Below, piece after piece: positions 34,733 through 43,539 of a DNA stretch of 64,000 nucleotides. Numbering within the stretch: position 1 is the stretch's first letter; each line of letters opens with the position of its first letter. The notes under the pieces are model-generated. The model worked only from the letters and a program-made list of their open reading frames with translations, had not been told where the DNA came from and did not search any database. The stretch comes from Spirochaetota bacterium (GTDB lineage Bacteria; Spirochaetota; Spirochaetia; Treponematales; Treponemataceae), in contig JAEXRH010000016.1 of NCBI GenBank assembly GCA_023438065.1, forward strand, positions 1 to 64,000, in the 5' to 3' direction. Made by a program: the position numbers and the translations under genes.

Positions 34733-36328
34733 ATGATGATGCAGACATTACCGTCACGCATGCGAAGTCGCGCTCTTGCGAGCCTTCTCGGTTCGTTCGC
34801 GCTTTGCGCCGTTCTCCTCTCCTGCCGGGCGAGGGAACCGGCGTACTGGCCGACCGCCGAATGGAAGCGCGCGAGTCCGGAAAGCCAGGGCATGGACTCG
34901 AACGCCCTTCTCGAAACGATCAGGCGAAAGGACTTCGACGCGGTGGGCCTTCATTCCCTTCTCGTCATCAGAAACGGGTACATCGTCACGGAAGCCTATC
35001 GCTATCCCTACACCGCCTCAACGCGCCATATCATGAACTCCGTCACGAAGAGCTTCACCTCAACGACATTGGGGATCGCGATCGACGACGGCCTCATCAA
35101 GGGCGTTCATGAACGGGTCATCCCCTTCTTCGCGAAGAAATACGATTTGCCCGCGGACGTCCGGAATCGCGAGCTCACGATCGAGGATCTTCTGACGATG
35201 CGCTCGGGCATGAACTGGAACGACAACGCCCCTTCGGGCTTTTCCTACAACGGACTCGTCTCGAGCGAGGACTGGACGCGTTTCGCGCTCGGCGCGCCGA
35301 TGCTCACCAAGCGCGGCCAGATGTTCGACTATAATACCGGGAACTCCCAGATCCTTGCGGGGATTCTCGACGAGGTAACCGACGGGCATTACGAGGACTA
35401 CGCCCGAGCGAAGCTGCTCGACCCGATCGGGATTCGCGACTATACCTGGATCAAGGATCCGACCGGCGTTCCCGCGGGCGGTCACGGCCTCGCGATGACG
35501 AGCGAGGATCTCGCGCGCCTCGGGTTTCTCTATCTCAACGAGGGACGGTGGGAGGGCAAGCGCGTCGTTTCGGGAAAATGGACGAGGACCGCAGTCATCC
35601 CCCGGGTCGAGTCCAGGCAGGATTTCAATCGCGGGTACTCGTATGCCTATCACTGGTGGGTCATGGGCAAGAACGTCTTTTCCGCCCAGGGATACGGTGG
35701 CCAGATGCTTTTCGTCTTTCCCGAGAAGGATCTCATCGTCGTGACCACGGCGAATCTCGACTACCGGATGTACATGCAGATTTATGAGATGATTCTCAAG
35801 GAGATCCCGAACGCGATCAAATCCAATACGTCGCTACCGGATAACGCGGAAGCCGCCCGCGCGCTCGAAACATATACCGCCTCGCTTTCCGCGGAACCCG
35901 CGAGTTCGCCCGTGGCGCTCCCGTCGGGATTCCTCGCCGCGAAAGGGAAAGCGGTTTTATTCGGCGACAACGACATCGGCATACGGTCGCTCACCGTCAT
36001 CGACGTCCGTGCGGGCGAGATTCTCTATGAATTGGAATATCGGGGAAGCGACGGCTCCGGGCAACGCGTCCTCGCGGGAACCGATGGCCGGTACCGGAAG
36101 AACGAAATGAGCCTGCCGCGGGAGATTTCCTTCTTCGATTCAAAACCCTCTCCCGTGCTGAGTCGGGTGGTTTCCGCCGACGGAAAATCGATCAGGCTCG
36201 AGACGATCATACTCGGCGCGTCGATGGGGGCGATCATCGACCGAATCGAGATTGCGGGAAACGAGGTATATTTCACGAGAACCTTCGCGGCAACCCGGAC
36301 GCTGCAAGGGGCAACGGGGCATTTTTAG
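34733..36328 (+). CDS. Beta-lactamase-fold serine hydrolase lipoprotein
   Basis: Protein of 531 residues of the class C beta-lactamase/penicillin-binding-like family (esterase or 6-aminohexanoate-dimer-hydrolase type). Lipobox LLSC at about residue 31 anchors it to an envelope membrane. Catalytic S-x-x-K is Ser103-Val-Thr-Lys106 and the second-motif tyrosine is Tyr200 in FDYNTGN; a late GYGGQ stands where the third motif is expected. About 160 residues after the catalytic domain form an extra beta-rich domain. GAGGGG precedes the ATG. It is cotranscribed with the TetR gene and so under the palindromic operators. The substrate (ester, amide or beta-lactam) is not shown. Confidence 0.87.
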   Translation: MMMQTLPSRMRSRALASLLGSFALCAVLLSCRAREPAYWPTAEWKRASPESQGMDSNALLETIRRKDFDAVGLHSLLVIRNGYIVTEAYRYPYTASTRHIMNSVTKSFTSTTLGIAIDDGLIKGVHERVIPFFAKKYDLPADVRNRELTIEDLLTMRSGMNWNDNAPSGFSYNGLVSSEDWTRFALGAPMLTKRGQMFDYNTGNSQILAGILDEVTDGHYEDYARAKLLDPIGIRDYTWIKDPTGVPAGGHGLAMTSEDLARLGFLYLNEGRWEGKRVVSGKWTRTAVIPRVESRQDFNRGYSYAYHWWVMGKNVFSAQGYGGQMLFVFPEKDLIVVTTANLDYRMYMQIYEMILKEIPNAIKSNTSLPDNAEAARALETYTASLSAEPASSPVALPSGFLAAKGKAVLFGDNDIGIRSLTVIDVRAGEILYELEYRGSDGSGQRVLAGTDGRYRKNEMSLPREISFFDSKPSPVLSRVVSADGKSIRLETIILGASMGAIIDRIEIAGNEVYFTRTFAATRTLQGATGHF

Positions 36329-36364
36329 TAAGCGACAGCAGGGAGATCCTTGCTGGTCTATTTA

Positions 36365-36543
36365 TGGACGAGTATACCTACCGGTAGGTATAGAATCTGA
36401 TTTCGAGTATGCCAGCAAGTATACCGACCGGTAGGTATACAGCTAACCCAACGAAGACCTCTCGCCCGGGATGTCGTAAAGCAAATAACTACCTACCGGT
36501 AGGTATAGACACTACCACCACGTATACCGACCGGTAGGTATAC
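36365..36543 (+). promoter_or_regulatory. Four-operator array in front of the GH13 gene
   Basis: Four copies of the TetR palindrome: 36374-36391 (perfect), 36421-36438, 36489-36506 and 36524-36541, with centre-to-centre spacings of 47, 68 and 35 bp. The first lies in a promoter TGGACG (36365-36370), 18 bp, TATAGA (36389-36394), in exactly the geometry of the tetR promoter. The last carries TATACT (36539-36544) close to the gene. The right half-site GGTAGGTAT is identical in all. Confidence 0.82.
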
Positions 36544-36556
36544 TGACGGAGACAGC

Positions 36557-37957
36557 ATGAATACAAACGCCTTCTTTTATCACATCTATCCCCTTGGCAT
36601 GTGCGGAACGCCCGCGCGGAATGACTTTACCGCTTCGGCCGGTAAGGGACTTCAAAGCCTGAAGGACCGAATCCCTCACCTCAGGTATCTCGGGGTCAAC
36701 GCCCTGTACATCGGCCCCCTCTTCGAATCCACCGCGCATGGGTACGACACCGTCGACTACCATCACGTCGATCGCCGACTCGGCACCGACGAAGACCTCA
36801 AGGAACTCGTATCCGCCTGTCACGAGGCGGGAATCGCGGTCGTGCTCGACGCGGTGTTGAACCATACCGGCCGGCATTTCTTCGCGTTCCGCGACATTCA
36901 GGAGAGGGGCCCTGCCTCGCGCTACGCGTCCTGGTATCGCGGCGTCGATTTCTCGCGGAAGAGCCCGGCGGGGGACGCCTTCGCGTACGATGGTTGGAGC
37001 GGGCACTACGACCTCGCGAAGCTCGACACGGAAAATCCCGCTGTTCGCGAGCATCTTTTTTCCGCAGTGAAACGATGGATCGATGAGTTCGGTATCGACG
37101 GACTCAGGCTCGACGCGGCTGACGTGCTCTCGCCCGATTTCATGGACGCGCTCTCGGCATACGCGAAATCGCTCAAGGACGACTTCTGGCTCATGGGCGA
37201 GGTCGTGCACGGGGATTACCGCAACTGGGCGCGACCGGGAAGGCTCGACTCGGTGACGAACTACGAGCTGTACAAGGGACTCTGGTCGAGCTTCAACGAC
37301 CGGAATTTCTTCGAGATCGCCTGGAGTCTCAACCGTCAATTCGGACCGGAAGGCATGTACCGCGACATCGGACTCTATACCTTCGTCGAGAATCACGACG
37401 TGAACCGGGTCGCGAGCGTCCTCAAGAACGACGCGCACCTCTACCCGCTGTATGGCCTTCTCTTCACGGTTCCCGGCATTCCGTCGCTCTACTACGGCGG
37501 GGAATGGGGCCTCAGGGGGGAAAAGAAAAACGGGAGCGACGCGGAATTGCGACCCTCCGTCCGCGAGACCGCCGAACACGGTCTCCATAGCGGCGTGCCG
37601 GCCGAATGCGAAAGCAGGATCGATTCGGGAAGGCTCGAGCGCGCGATCAAGGACTTTGCCCGCGTACGCGCGGGAGTCCAGGCCCTCCGCGAGGGGCGCT
37701 ACCGGCAACTTCACGTGAGCCCGGAGCAGTTCGCGTTCATCAGGGAGCCGCCTGAGGGCGCGCGTTACGGGGCGGCCATCGTCGCGGTAAACGCAGGCGA
37801 GCATGAGGCGCGGGTGCCCGTCGTTACCGGCCTCGGCGAGGGGGCCGACGGGATATGGAAGGACGCGCTCGATCCGGACGCGTCGTTCACGGCGCACGGG
37901 GGAACGCTTCACGCGACCGTCCCCGCGCGCTCGATCATGGTCCTGACGCGGGACTGA
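36557..37957 (+). CDS. GH13 alpha-amylase-family glycosidase
   Basis: Enzyme of 466 residues without signal peptide, hence cytoplasmic. The GH13 barrel carries the catalytic triad: nucleophile Asp186 in DGLRLDAADV, acid/base Glu215 in LMGEVV, and Asp281 in ENHDVNR. Region I is AVLNHTGRH. A short C-terminal beta domain follows. The spacing and the YGGEWGLRG segment are closest to maltodextrin-cleaving enzymes such as cyclomaltodextrinases, but specificity is uncertain. GGAG lies five to six bases before the ATG. Four TetR operators precede it, so it is probably induced with the tetR-hydrolase operon. Confidence 0.92.
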   Translation: MNTNAFFYHIYPLGMCGTPARNDFTASAGKGLQSLKDRIPHLRYLGVNALYIGPLFESTAHGYDTVDYHHVDRRLGTDEDLKELVSACHEAGIAVVLDAVLNHTGRHFFAFRDIQERGPASRYASWYRGVDFSRKSPAGDAFAYDGWSGHYDLAKLDTENPAVREHLFSAVKRWIDEFGIDGLRLDAADVLSPDFMDALSAYAKSLKDDFWLMGEVVHGDYRNWARPGRLDSVTNYELYKGLWSSFNDRNFFEIAWSLNRQFGPEGMYRDIGLYTFVENHDVNRVASVLKNDAHLYPLYGLLFTVPGIPSLYYGGEWGLRGEKKNGSDAELRPSVRETAEHGLHSGVPAECESRIDSGRLERAIKDFARVRAGVQALREGRYRQLHVSPEQFAFIREPPEGARYGAAIVAVNAGEHEARVPVVTGLGEGADGIWKDALDPDASFTAHGGTLHATVPARSIMVLTRD

Positions 37958-37966
37958 AAGGCGACT

Positions 37967-37984
37967 CGCGCGGCTTACCGCGCG
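37967..37984. other. Hairpin at convergent gene ends
   Basis: CGCGCGG and CCGCGCG pair perfectly around CTTA, which contains part of the epimerase stop codon. No T tract. Confidence 0.4.
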
Positions 37985-39003
37985 ATGTTCGCGAAGAAGC
38001 TCGCCTTCGCGCCGTCGAGCGCGGCGATCACGCCGTCGCAGAAGGTATCGAAATCGGGGTCGGGAACCTGCGCGCGCGGATTGTCGAGAAGGTAGCGGAC
38101 GCATCTCCGCGCGCCCTCGTCGAAGCGGATCGTGGCGGTGAACTCGGGCACGAGGCGCTTTATCTTCGCGTTGTCGAACACGACGGCGTTCGCCTTGTCG
38201 CCGGCGAGGGTTCCCGCGTACTCGGGATCGCACGCCGAAAGGAAGTCGGTCGTGACGTGGTATTTCCGCACCTCTTTCCCGAGCGCGCTTCCGATGCGGT
38301 CGTAAATCTGGTTCCAGGTGAGCGACTCGTCCGAGGTGATCTGGAAGGCTTCCCCGATCGCCGCGGGATTTCCCATGATCCCGCAAAACGCCTTCGCGAA
38401 ATCGTCCGCGTGGGTGAGCGTCCACAGCGACGATCCGTCCCCGTGTACGATGACCGGTTTCCCCTTGATGATGCGGTCGATTACCTGCCAGGAGCCTTTC
38501 TTGCCGTGCACGGCGACGGGAAGATACAGGTCGTCGTAGGTATGGCTCGGCCTGACGATCGTGCAGGGGAAGCCGTTCTTGCGGTACTCGCCGACGAGGA
38601 ATTCCTCGCACGCGATCTTGTTCCGGGAATATTCCCACAGGGGATTCGCGAGCGGGGTCGATTCGGTAATCCGATAATGGTTGAGCGGTTTTTGGTAAGC
38701 CGACGCGGAACTGATGAACACGAACTGCCGGGTCTTGCCGGCGAATATCCTGACGTCGCGCTCGAGCTGCTCGGGCACGAAGGCGATAAAATCGACGACG
38801 ACGTCGAAGGCCATTCCCTCGACGAGCGAGGCGACGGATTCCTCCCCGAGGCTCATGTCGCCCGTGATGACGTTGACGCCGGGCACGACGCGATCGCTCC
38901 GGGTACCCCGATTGAGCAGCCACAGATCCCATCCGAGCGCGGAAAGCCTCCGCGCGACGGCGGAACTGATGGTGCCGGTTCCGCCGATCAGCAACGCTTT
39001 CAT
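37975..39003 (-). CDS. NAD-dependent epimerase/dehydratase-family protein
   Basis: Extended SDR of 342 residues. The nucleotide-binding motif GGTGTISSAVARRL is at the N terminus and a conserved serine lies in FISSASAYQ. The usual active-site tyrosine-lysine pair is represented by Y-S-R-N-K in EYSRNKIACEE. The C-terminal half matches sugar-nucleotide epimerase-like proteins of the CSP41/isoflavone type. The start is ATG 39003 with GAGGAGG about eight bases upstream; the long upstream reading is an artefact of high GC. Substrate unknown. Confidence 0.87.
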   Translation of the reverse strand: MKALLIGGTGTISSAVARRLSALGWDLWLLNRGTRSDRVVPGVNVITGDMSLGEESVASLVEGMAFDVVVDFIAFVPEQLERDVRIFAGKTRQFVFISSASAYQKPLNHYRITESTPLANPLWEYSRNKIACEEFLVGEYRKNGFPCTIVRPSHTYDDLYLPVAVHGKKGSWQVIDRIIKGKPVIVHGDGSSLWTLTHADDFAKAFCGIMGNPAAIGEAFQITSDESLTWNQIYDRIGSALGKEVRKYHVTTDFLSACDPEYAGTLAGDKANAVVFDNAKIKRLVPEFTATIRFDEGARRCVRYLLDNPRAQVPDPDFDTFCDGVIAALDGAKASFFANIAR

Positions 39004-39169
39004 CCGATATGCCTCCTCGAGATCCGTCTTCGCGGTCGCATCTCGCCGCGAGACGCTTTGCTTCGAGTATACAACCGCCCCCGCTCCTGTCAACCGCGAT
39101 CGGCGAAATCGGCGTTTTCCCCGCGAGCCCCTCCTTTCGGGAATTCCCCCGATGCCGCAACATTCTCTC

Positions 39170-39198
39170 TTGACGGCAAAACCTTTTGTTGCGATAAT
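39170..39198 (+). promoter_or_regulatory. Promoter of the MFS transporter gene
   Basis: TTGACG (39170-39175), 17 bp, GATAAT (39193-39198). The predicted start of transcription, about 39205, is two bases before the ATG. Confidence 0.65.
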
Positions 39199-39206
39199 CA
39201 ACTAAT

Positions 39207-40490
39207 ATGAAATCACGAACCGCGTATCTTTCCTTGCTCGTCGTCATCTATTTCGCCTTCATCAGTCTCGGGCTTCCCGACGCCGGTTTCGGCATCGCCT
39301 GGCCCTTCATGCGCCTGGACTTCGCGAAACCGCTCGAGGCAGCGGGTATCGTGACGATCTCGATCACGGTTTTCTCGGCGCTTTCGAGCGTATTCAGCGG
39401 CCACGTCCTTCTCCGGTTCGGGACGGGCAAGGTCACCCTCGCGAGCGGCCTCATGACCGCGACCGCCCTCTTGGGCTACGGCCTCGCGCCGTCCTTCCTC
39501 TGGATCCTCGCCTGCGTGCCCCTCCTCGGCTTCGGCGGCGGGGCGATCGACTGCGGGCTCAACTTCTACGTCGCTAAAAACTACTCGGGAAGGCACATGA
39601 ACTGGCTTCACTGCGCCTGGGGCGTCGGCGCGACCGTCGGCCCGATAATCCTGACCGCCTTCGTCGCGCGCTCGGGCGCCTGGCGGGCCGGCTACTTCAC
39701 GATCGGCGCCGTGCAGTTCACGCTCGCGCTCATCCTCTTTCTCTCGATCGGGTTATGGGGTCGCGTCGAGGCCGACGTCTCGCGCGCCGCGGAAAAGGCC
39801 GCGGGCGAATCGGGCGGGAACGCGGCGGCGAGTGCGGACGGGATCGACGTACGCGGGGAACCCTCCGCGCGCGAAGAAGCCGCCATAGCGGATCGGGAGA
39901 GCGGGAATGGAACCAAAAAGGCGATGCTCACCCAGATCCTGGTTTTCGCGTGCTATACCTCGGGCGAGTATATCGCAGGGCTTTGGGCTTTTTCGCTCCT
40001 CACCCAGGCGCGCGGCCTCGACGCGGGAACGGCGGGCGTATGGGTATCGCTCTATTACGGCGCGCTCACCGCGGGTCGGTTCCTGAACGGCATCGTCGTC
40101 GACCGCTTCGGCAACCGGCGAATGATCAGGACGGGGCTTTTCGTCGCGGTCCTCGGCGCGGCCCTCCTCGCGCTCAAGGCCTTCGTTCCCGCATCGAGCG
40201 ACCTCGCCGCGCTCGCGGGCCTTCTCCTCATGGGTCTCGGTTTCGCGCCCCTGTATCCGTGCATGATGCACGAAACCCCGCGGAGATTCCGCAACGACGT
40301 CGCGCAAAAGCTCATCGGCTACCAAAGCGGGGCGGCCTACGTCGGCGGCGCGCTTACGCCGGCCGTCGTCGGCCTCGTCGCGGCGCATTCGACCCTCGAG
40401 ATCATCCCCTTCATCGAGCTCGCGCTCGTCGCGGCCCTGATCGCCCTTACCGTCTCGCTCGACCGGCTCACCCGCGCGCGCGCAGCCTGA
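39207..40490 (+). CDS. MFS transporter (sugar/fucose-permease-like)
   Basis: Membrane transporter of 427 residues with about 12 hydrophobic spans in two six-span halves. The halves are joined by a hydrophilic loop of about 50 residues (about 190-240) rich in Ala, Glu and Gly. The motif GFGGGAIDCGLNFY in the fourth span is characteristic of the FHS/FucP-like sugar branch. No Shine-Dalgarno sequence precedes the ATG and the promoter puts transcription start at the codon, so a leaderless mRNA is likely. It is divergent from the epimerase. Substrate inferred only as small, perhaps a sugar. Confidence 0.88.
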   Translation: MKSRTAYLSLLVVIYFAFISLGLPDAGFGIAWPFMRLDFAKPLEAAGIVTISITVFSALSSVFSGHVLLRFGTGKVTLASGLMTATALLGYGLAPSFLWILACVPLLGFGGGAIDCGLNFYVAKNYSGRHMNWLHCAWGVGATVGPIILTAFVARSGAWRAGYFTIGAVQFTLALILFLSIGLWGRVEADVSRAAEKAAGESGGNAAASADGIDVRGEPSAREEAAIADRESGNGTKKAMLTQILVFACYTSGEYIAGLWAFSLLTQARGLDAGTAGVWVSLYYGALTAGRFLNGIVVDRFGNRRMIRTGLFVAVLGAALLALKAFVPASSDLAALAGLLLMGLGFAPLYPCMMHETPRRFRNDVAQKLIGYQSGAAYVGGALTPAVVGLVAAHSTLEIIPFIELALVAALIALTVSLDRLTRARAA

Positions 40491-40550
40491 CGCGCCCGTC
40501 CGGCCTCGAATAAAAAGGCCAATCCGGGACATCCCGCGGAATAACGGGAC

Positions 40551-41435
40551 ATGAGACATTTTCCGTGCCCCGCCGCGCCGACGGTCCGGTCGCGTCCCCC
40601 GCGCACGCTCGTCGCGGCGGCGCTTCCCCTCTTTCTCGTTCTCGCGCTTTTCGCCTCGTGCGAAAACCTTACCGAACCTTTCTCGGGAACCGAGCGCCTG
40701 CGGGTCGTCCTCCCCGAACCCCATCCCGCCTGGCGCCTCGCCGCTCCGGGATTGAAGGCGAGCTACACGATCAGGTGGCGGGACTCCTCGGGAAGGGAGC
40801 GCGCACGCGTCGGAGCCGTGGATGAAACGACGATCGAGCTTGACCGCGGCGAGTTCACCCCGATTCTCCTCGAGATCGAAAGCGAACGTGCCGGTTTTCC
40901 CCGGGGCCATCTCCCCCGCGCGGGAGCCCTGTATCCCGTCCACGCGAAACGAGAGGACGGGGAATCGGTCCTCGAGGCCGATTGGCTTCGCGGGGTCGAC
41001 GCCGAATGCGCGGAACTCGCCCGTACCGGATCCCGCGAGGGTTTCGCGGTCGGAACGACGATAGCGGAACACCTCAATTGGGCGAAGTTCGACGCCACCC
41101 TCGCCGAAAAGGAAAACCCGCTTCTCGTCGACGCGCGGGCCGCGGCTGAGGCGATCCTTTCGGGGAAGATGCGGGTGTACGAGATCGATGAACGGACCCG
41201 TACGGAGGTCACGATCAGGCCTTCCCTCACCGCGATCCCGTCCGCGTGCGGCTTCCTTCCCTCATGGGCGCTCGGACAAGCCGCGGCAATCGAGACGGCA
41301 CCGGACGGCACGTTCGCTGCGGCCGTTCCCCCAGGCTCGTCGCGATGGTTTTGCGAATCGGGAATCCTTACCGTCATCCTCGCGGGCAAGACGGTCGAGT
41401 GCGCCTTTTTTACGCCGTACGGCTTGCGCGAGTGA
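40551..41435 (+). CDS. Lipoprotein of unknown function
   Basis: Protein of 294 residues. Basic N region, hydrophobic core and lipobox LFASC (Cys about residue 37) mark it as a lipoprotein. The mature part has an Ig/beta-like beginning followed by a helical segment, with no recognised family. The ribosome-binding site is weak. It is followed within 27 bases by another lipoprotein gene and may form a unit with the next two genes. Confidence 0.7.
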   Translation: MRHFPCPAAPTVRSRPPRTLVAAALPLFLVLALFASCENLTEPFSGTERLRVVLPEPHPAWRLAAPGLKASYTIRWRDSSGRERARVGAVDETTIELDRGEFTPILLEIESERAGFPRGHLPRAGALYPVHAKREDGESVLEADWLRGVDAECAELARTGSREGFAVGTTIAEHLNWAKFDATLAEKENPLLVDARAAAEAILSGKMRVYEIDERTRTEVTIRPSLTAIPSACGFLPSWALGQAAAIETAPDGTFAAAVPPGSSRWFCESGILTVILAGKTVECAFFTPYGLRE

Positions 41436-41462
41436 GCTTCCTCGGGATAGTCTGGAGCCACC

Positions 41463-42578
41463 ATGAAACGCACAATCGCACTACTCGTCTCGCTCGCTCT
41501 CGCAGTTTCGCTCGCGTCTGTCGCTCTCGCGGGCTGCACCTATAAAAACAGCGCGGGTATCCGCGACGCGTCCGGCGCGAACGCCGCCTCGCCCGATGCC
41601 GCGACGGTATCGGGTTCCCACTGGTACTACTTTTCCGATTCCGGCATTCACGCGGCCGCGAGCCCGCAGGAAATCCCCGCGCGAAACTTCAGGCCCTGGA
41701 CCGAGGCGGTCCGCGTCGCCGACTCGTGCGTCATCGACGGATCACCCGTCCTTCTCATCAATCGTCTCGGGATCATGACGGCGGGCACCGAGAACGGGGG
41801 CGCCGCGCTCCACCGCGACGAGGGACTCTTCCCGTCGTACACCGCCGGCGGACTCTACCGCTCCGAGGGGAACACCCTCGTGCGTCTCTATCGCAACAGC
41901 TTCTTCTCCGACGGCGCAGCCTCGACCTCGTGCCTCGCGCGTTTCGACGGCAACTCGGGCAGCTTCACCCCGCTTCTCGCCTCCGCGGATTTCGGCCTTT
42001 CGGCCACGGCGCAATGCGTCGCGCTCGACCGGATAGGCTCGATGTGGTACGCGTCCTTCAAGGACGAGAAGGACGGCAAGGTCGATTTTACCTATCTTGA
42101 ATTCCCGGCGATTCCCGCCTCCGGCGGAAAGGGCGTCGAGGGAACGCGGCGCGTCTCGAAGGACGATTACCAGAAATCGGTGACGCCCTTCCCGTTCAAG
42201 GACGCGCCCGAATCGATCGCGACCCTTCTCGCGCCCATCCCGGAGGGTACGGCGTTCTCCCTCAAGGTACGCTCGGAATCGGCCGACGCCGCGCAAACCT
42301 TCGTCCGCGACGGCTCCGGAACCCCGGTCGAGGGCTCGGCCTTCGTGTCGAGGAAAGGAACGGCCGCGCTGTTCGCCGACGGGACCTTCTACTTCCGTCC
42401 CGCCGATTCGGGCAAAGCGGCTTCGGTCCTTCGCCTTCCGACCCTTTCGCGCGGCTATGTCTACACCGATTTCGTGCTCGCCGGCAAAAAAATCCTCGCC
42501 GCCTGGGAAGAACAGCGCTTCTTCGAGACCGGACGCGCGGGAATTCTGGAAATCTCGATACCCGATGAGGTATACTGA
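41463..42578 (+). CDS. Lipoprotein of unknown function
   Basis: Protein of 371 residues with signal and lipobox LAGC (Cys about residue 24). The mature region is beta-rich with repeated W-Y-Y/L-Y/R-L motifs suggesting a propeller-like fold, but I recognise no family. CTGGAG precedes the ATG. Middle gene of a probable three-gene envelope cluster. Confidence 0.72.
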   Translation: MKRTIALLVSLALAVSLASVALAGCTYKNSAGIRDASGANAASPDAATVSGSHWYYFSDSGIHAAASPQEIPARNFRPWTEAVRVADSCVIDGSPVLLINRLGIMTAGTENGGAALHRDEGLFPSYTAGGLYRSEGNTLVRLYRNSFFSDGAASTSCLARFDGNSGSFTPLLASADFGLSATAQCVALDRIGSMWYASFKDEKDGKVDFTYLEFPAIPASGGKGVEGTRRVSKDDYQKSVTPFPFKDAPESIATLLAPIPEGTAFSLKVRSESADAAQTFVRDGSGTPVEGSAFVSRKGTAALFADGTFYFRPADSGKAASVLRLPTLSRGYVYTDFVLAGKKILAAWEEQRFFETGRAGILEISIPDEVY

Positions 42579-42586
42579 TCGTAATC

Positions 42587-43483
42587 GTGAAAAACACCGC
42601 GTATCTCGCCTGTATCCTGATAATCCTCGCCGCGACCGTCGCAGCCCAATCCGCTAAGACGCCGCAGGAAAGCCAACCCGCCCTCGATGGCGCGAAAGCC
42701 GATCAGACCGCTCAACCCGGGGCAAACGCCGACGGCGCGGCTCCGTCGGATCCCCTTTCGGGTTATTCACCCTGGAGCTTCTTCGGCGGACTCAACCTTC
42801 TCGTCAACTCGAACGGGGCGGGAGTCACCTTCGTGGGAATCAACCCCGACGGGTCGACGGGAGGACTGTCGAGCGCGCCGAGCCCGATCGCGGGCTTTGT
42901 CGGCGCGGAATACCGCTATCCCCTGAAGAAGGACGTTCTCATCGCGCCGTCCGTCTCGCTCTACGGACTCCGTTATCTCTGGGCGGACGACCGCGCGCTT
43001 CCCGCCGAAATCGAGAACCGCACCGCGTTCGTCCCGACCCTTCTCATCGACTGCCCGTTCCTGTATCGCATCGAGAAAGGCCGGCTTCTCTACTCCTTCG
43101 GCGGCGGGCCGGGAATCCTCCTCCGTTGGGGCTTCCTCGAGTCGGGAGTCGGCGAGGACGAGAAGAGCTACAGCGAGGACATGGCCGCCGGGGAACAGGT
43201 CAAGGAAATCAACAAATACCTGTGGGGAAGCGCGCGCTGGTTCTATCCGGTGCTCGAGGGAAATATCCGGTACCGGCTCGACAACGGATGGGGCGCGGGC
43301 TGTACCGCCCGCATCGGCATCCCGATATTCAACCTCTGGTCCAAGCCGAGCGTGCCCTTCCAGGACTCGATGATGATAATGGCCGCCCTCGTCATCACCC
43401 CGCCGGCCAAAAAAATGGCGGACACCGAAGAGGCATCCGCCGACCAGCCGCTCCCGACCGTTCGGGATCAGCCCACGAAGTAA
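42587..43483 (+). CDS. Putative outer-membrane beta-barrel protein
   Basis: Protein of 298 residues starting at GTG 42587 with a signal peptide (ACILIILAATVAA). A Pro/Ala/Gln-rich linker (about 20-55) precedes a beta-rich region with glycine and aromatic residues (FFGGLNLLVNSNGAGV) resembling small outer-membrane barrels of the OmpW or Treponema Tp0126 kind. The GTG is nine bases after the stop of the previous gene and has no Shine-Dalgarno sequence; a TATACT (42571-42576) overlaps that stop, so coupling or leaderless initiation is needed. The last 40 residues are hydrophilic. Confidence 0.6.
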   Translation: MKNTAYLACILIILAATVAAQSAKTPQESQPALDGAKADQTAQPGANADGAAPSDPLSGYSPWSFFGGLNLLVNSNGAGVTFVGINPDGSTGGLSSAPSPIAGFVGAEYRYPLKKDVLIAPSVSLYGLRYLWADDRALPAEIENRTAFVPTLLIDCPFLYRIEKGRLLYSFGGGPGILLRWGFLESGVGEDEKSYSEDMAAGEQVKEINKYLWGSARWFYPVLEGNIRYRLDNGWGAGCTARIGIPIFNLWSKPSVPFQDSMMIMAALVITPPAKKMADTEEASADQPLPTVRDQPTK

Positions 43484-43498
43484 TCGTCATTCCGTAAC

Positions 43499-43527
43499 CC
43501 GCTCCCCCTGACTTCCCGAGGGAGCGG
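43499..43527. other. Hairpin between convergent genes
   Basis: CCGCTCCC (43499-43506) pairs with GGGAGCGG (43520-43527). No T tract; between the barrel gene and thrS. Confidence 0.4.
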
Positions 43528-43539
43528 TACCGTCGCCGA

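Noticed and set aside
36374..36541. Plasmid-type iterons or parS sites
   Set aside because: The same palindrome lies in the promoter of an adjacent TetR gene at repressor-like positions; no rep or par genes are present.
36512..39247. A 911-codon minus-strand frame over the GH13 and epimerase genes
   Set aside because: It crosses two well-supported genes and has no recognisable domain or start signals.
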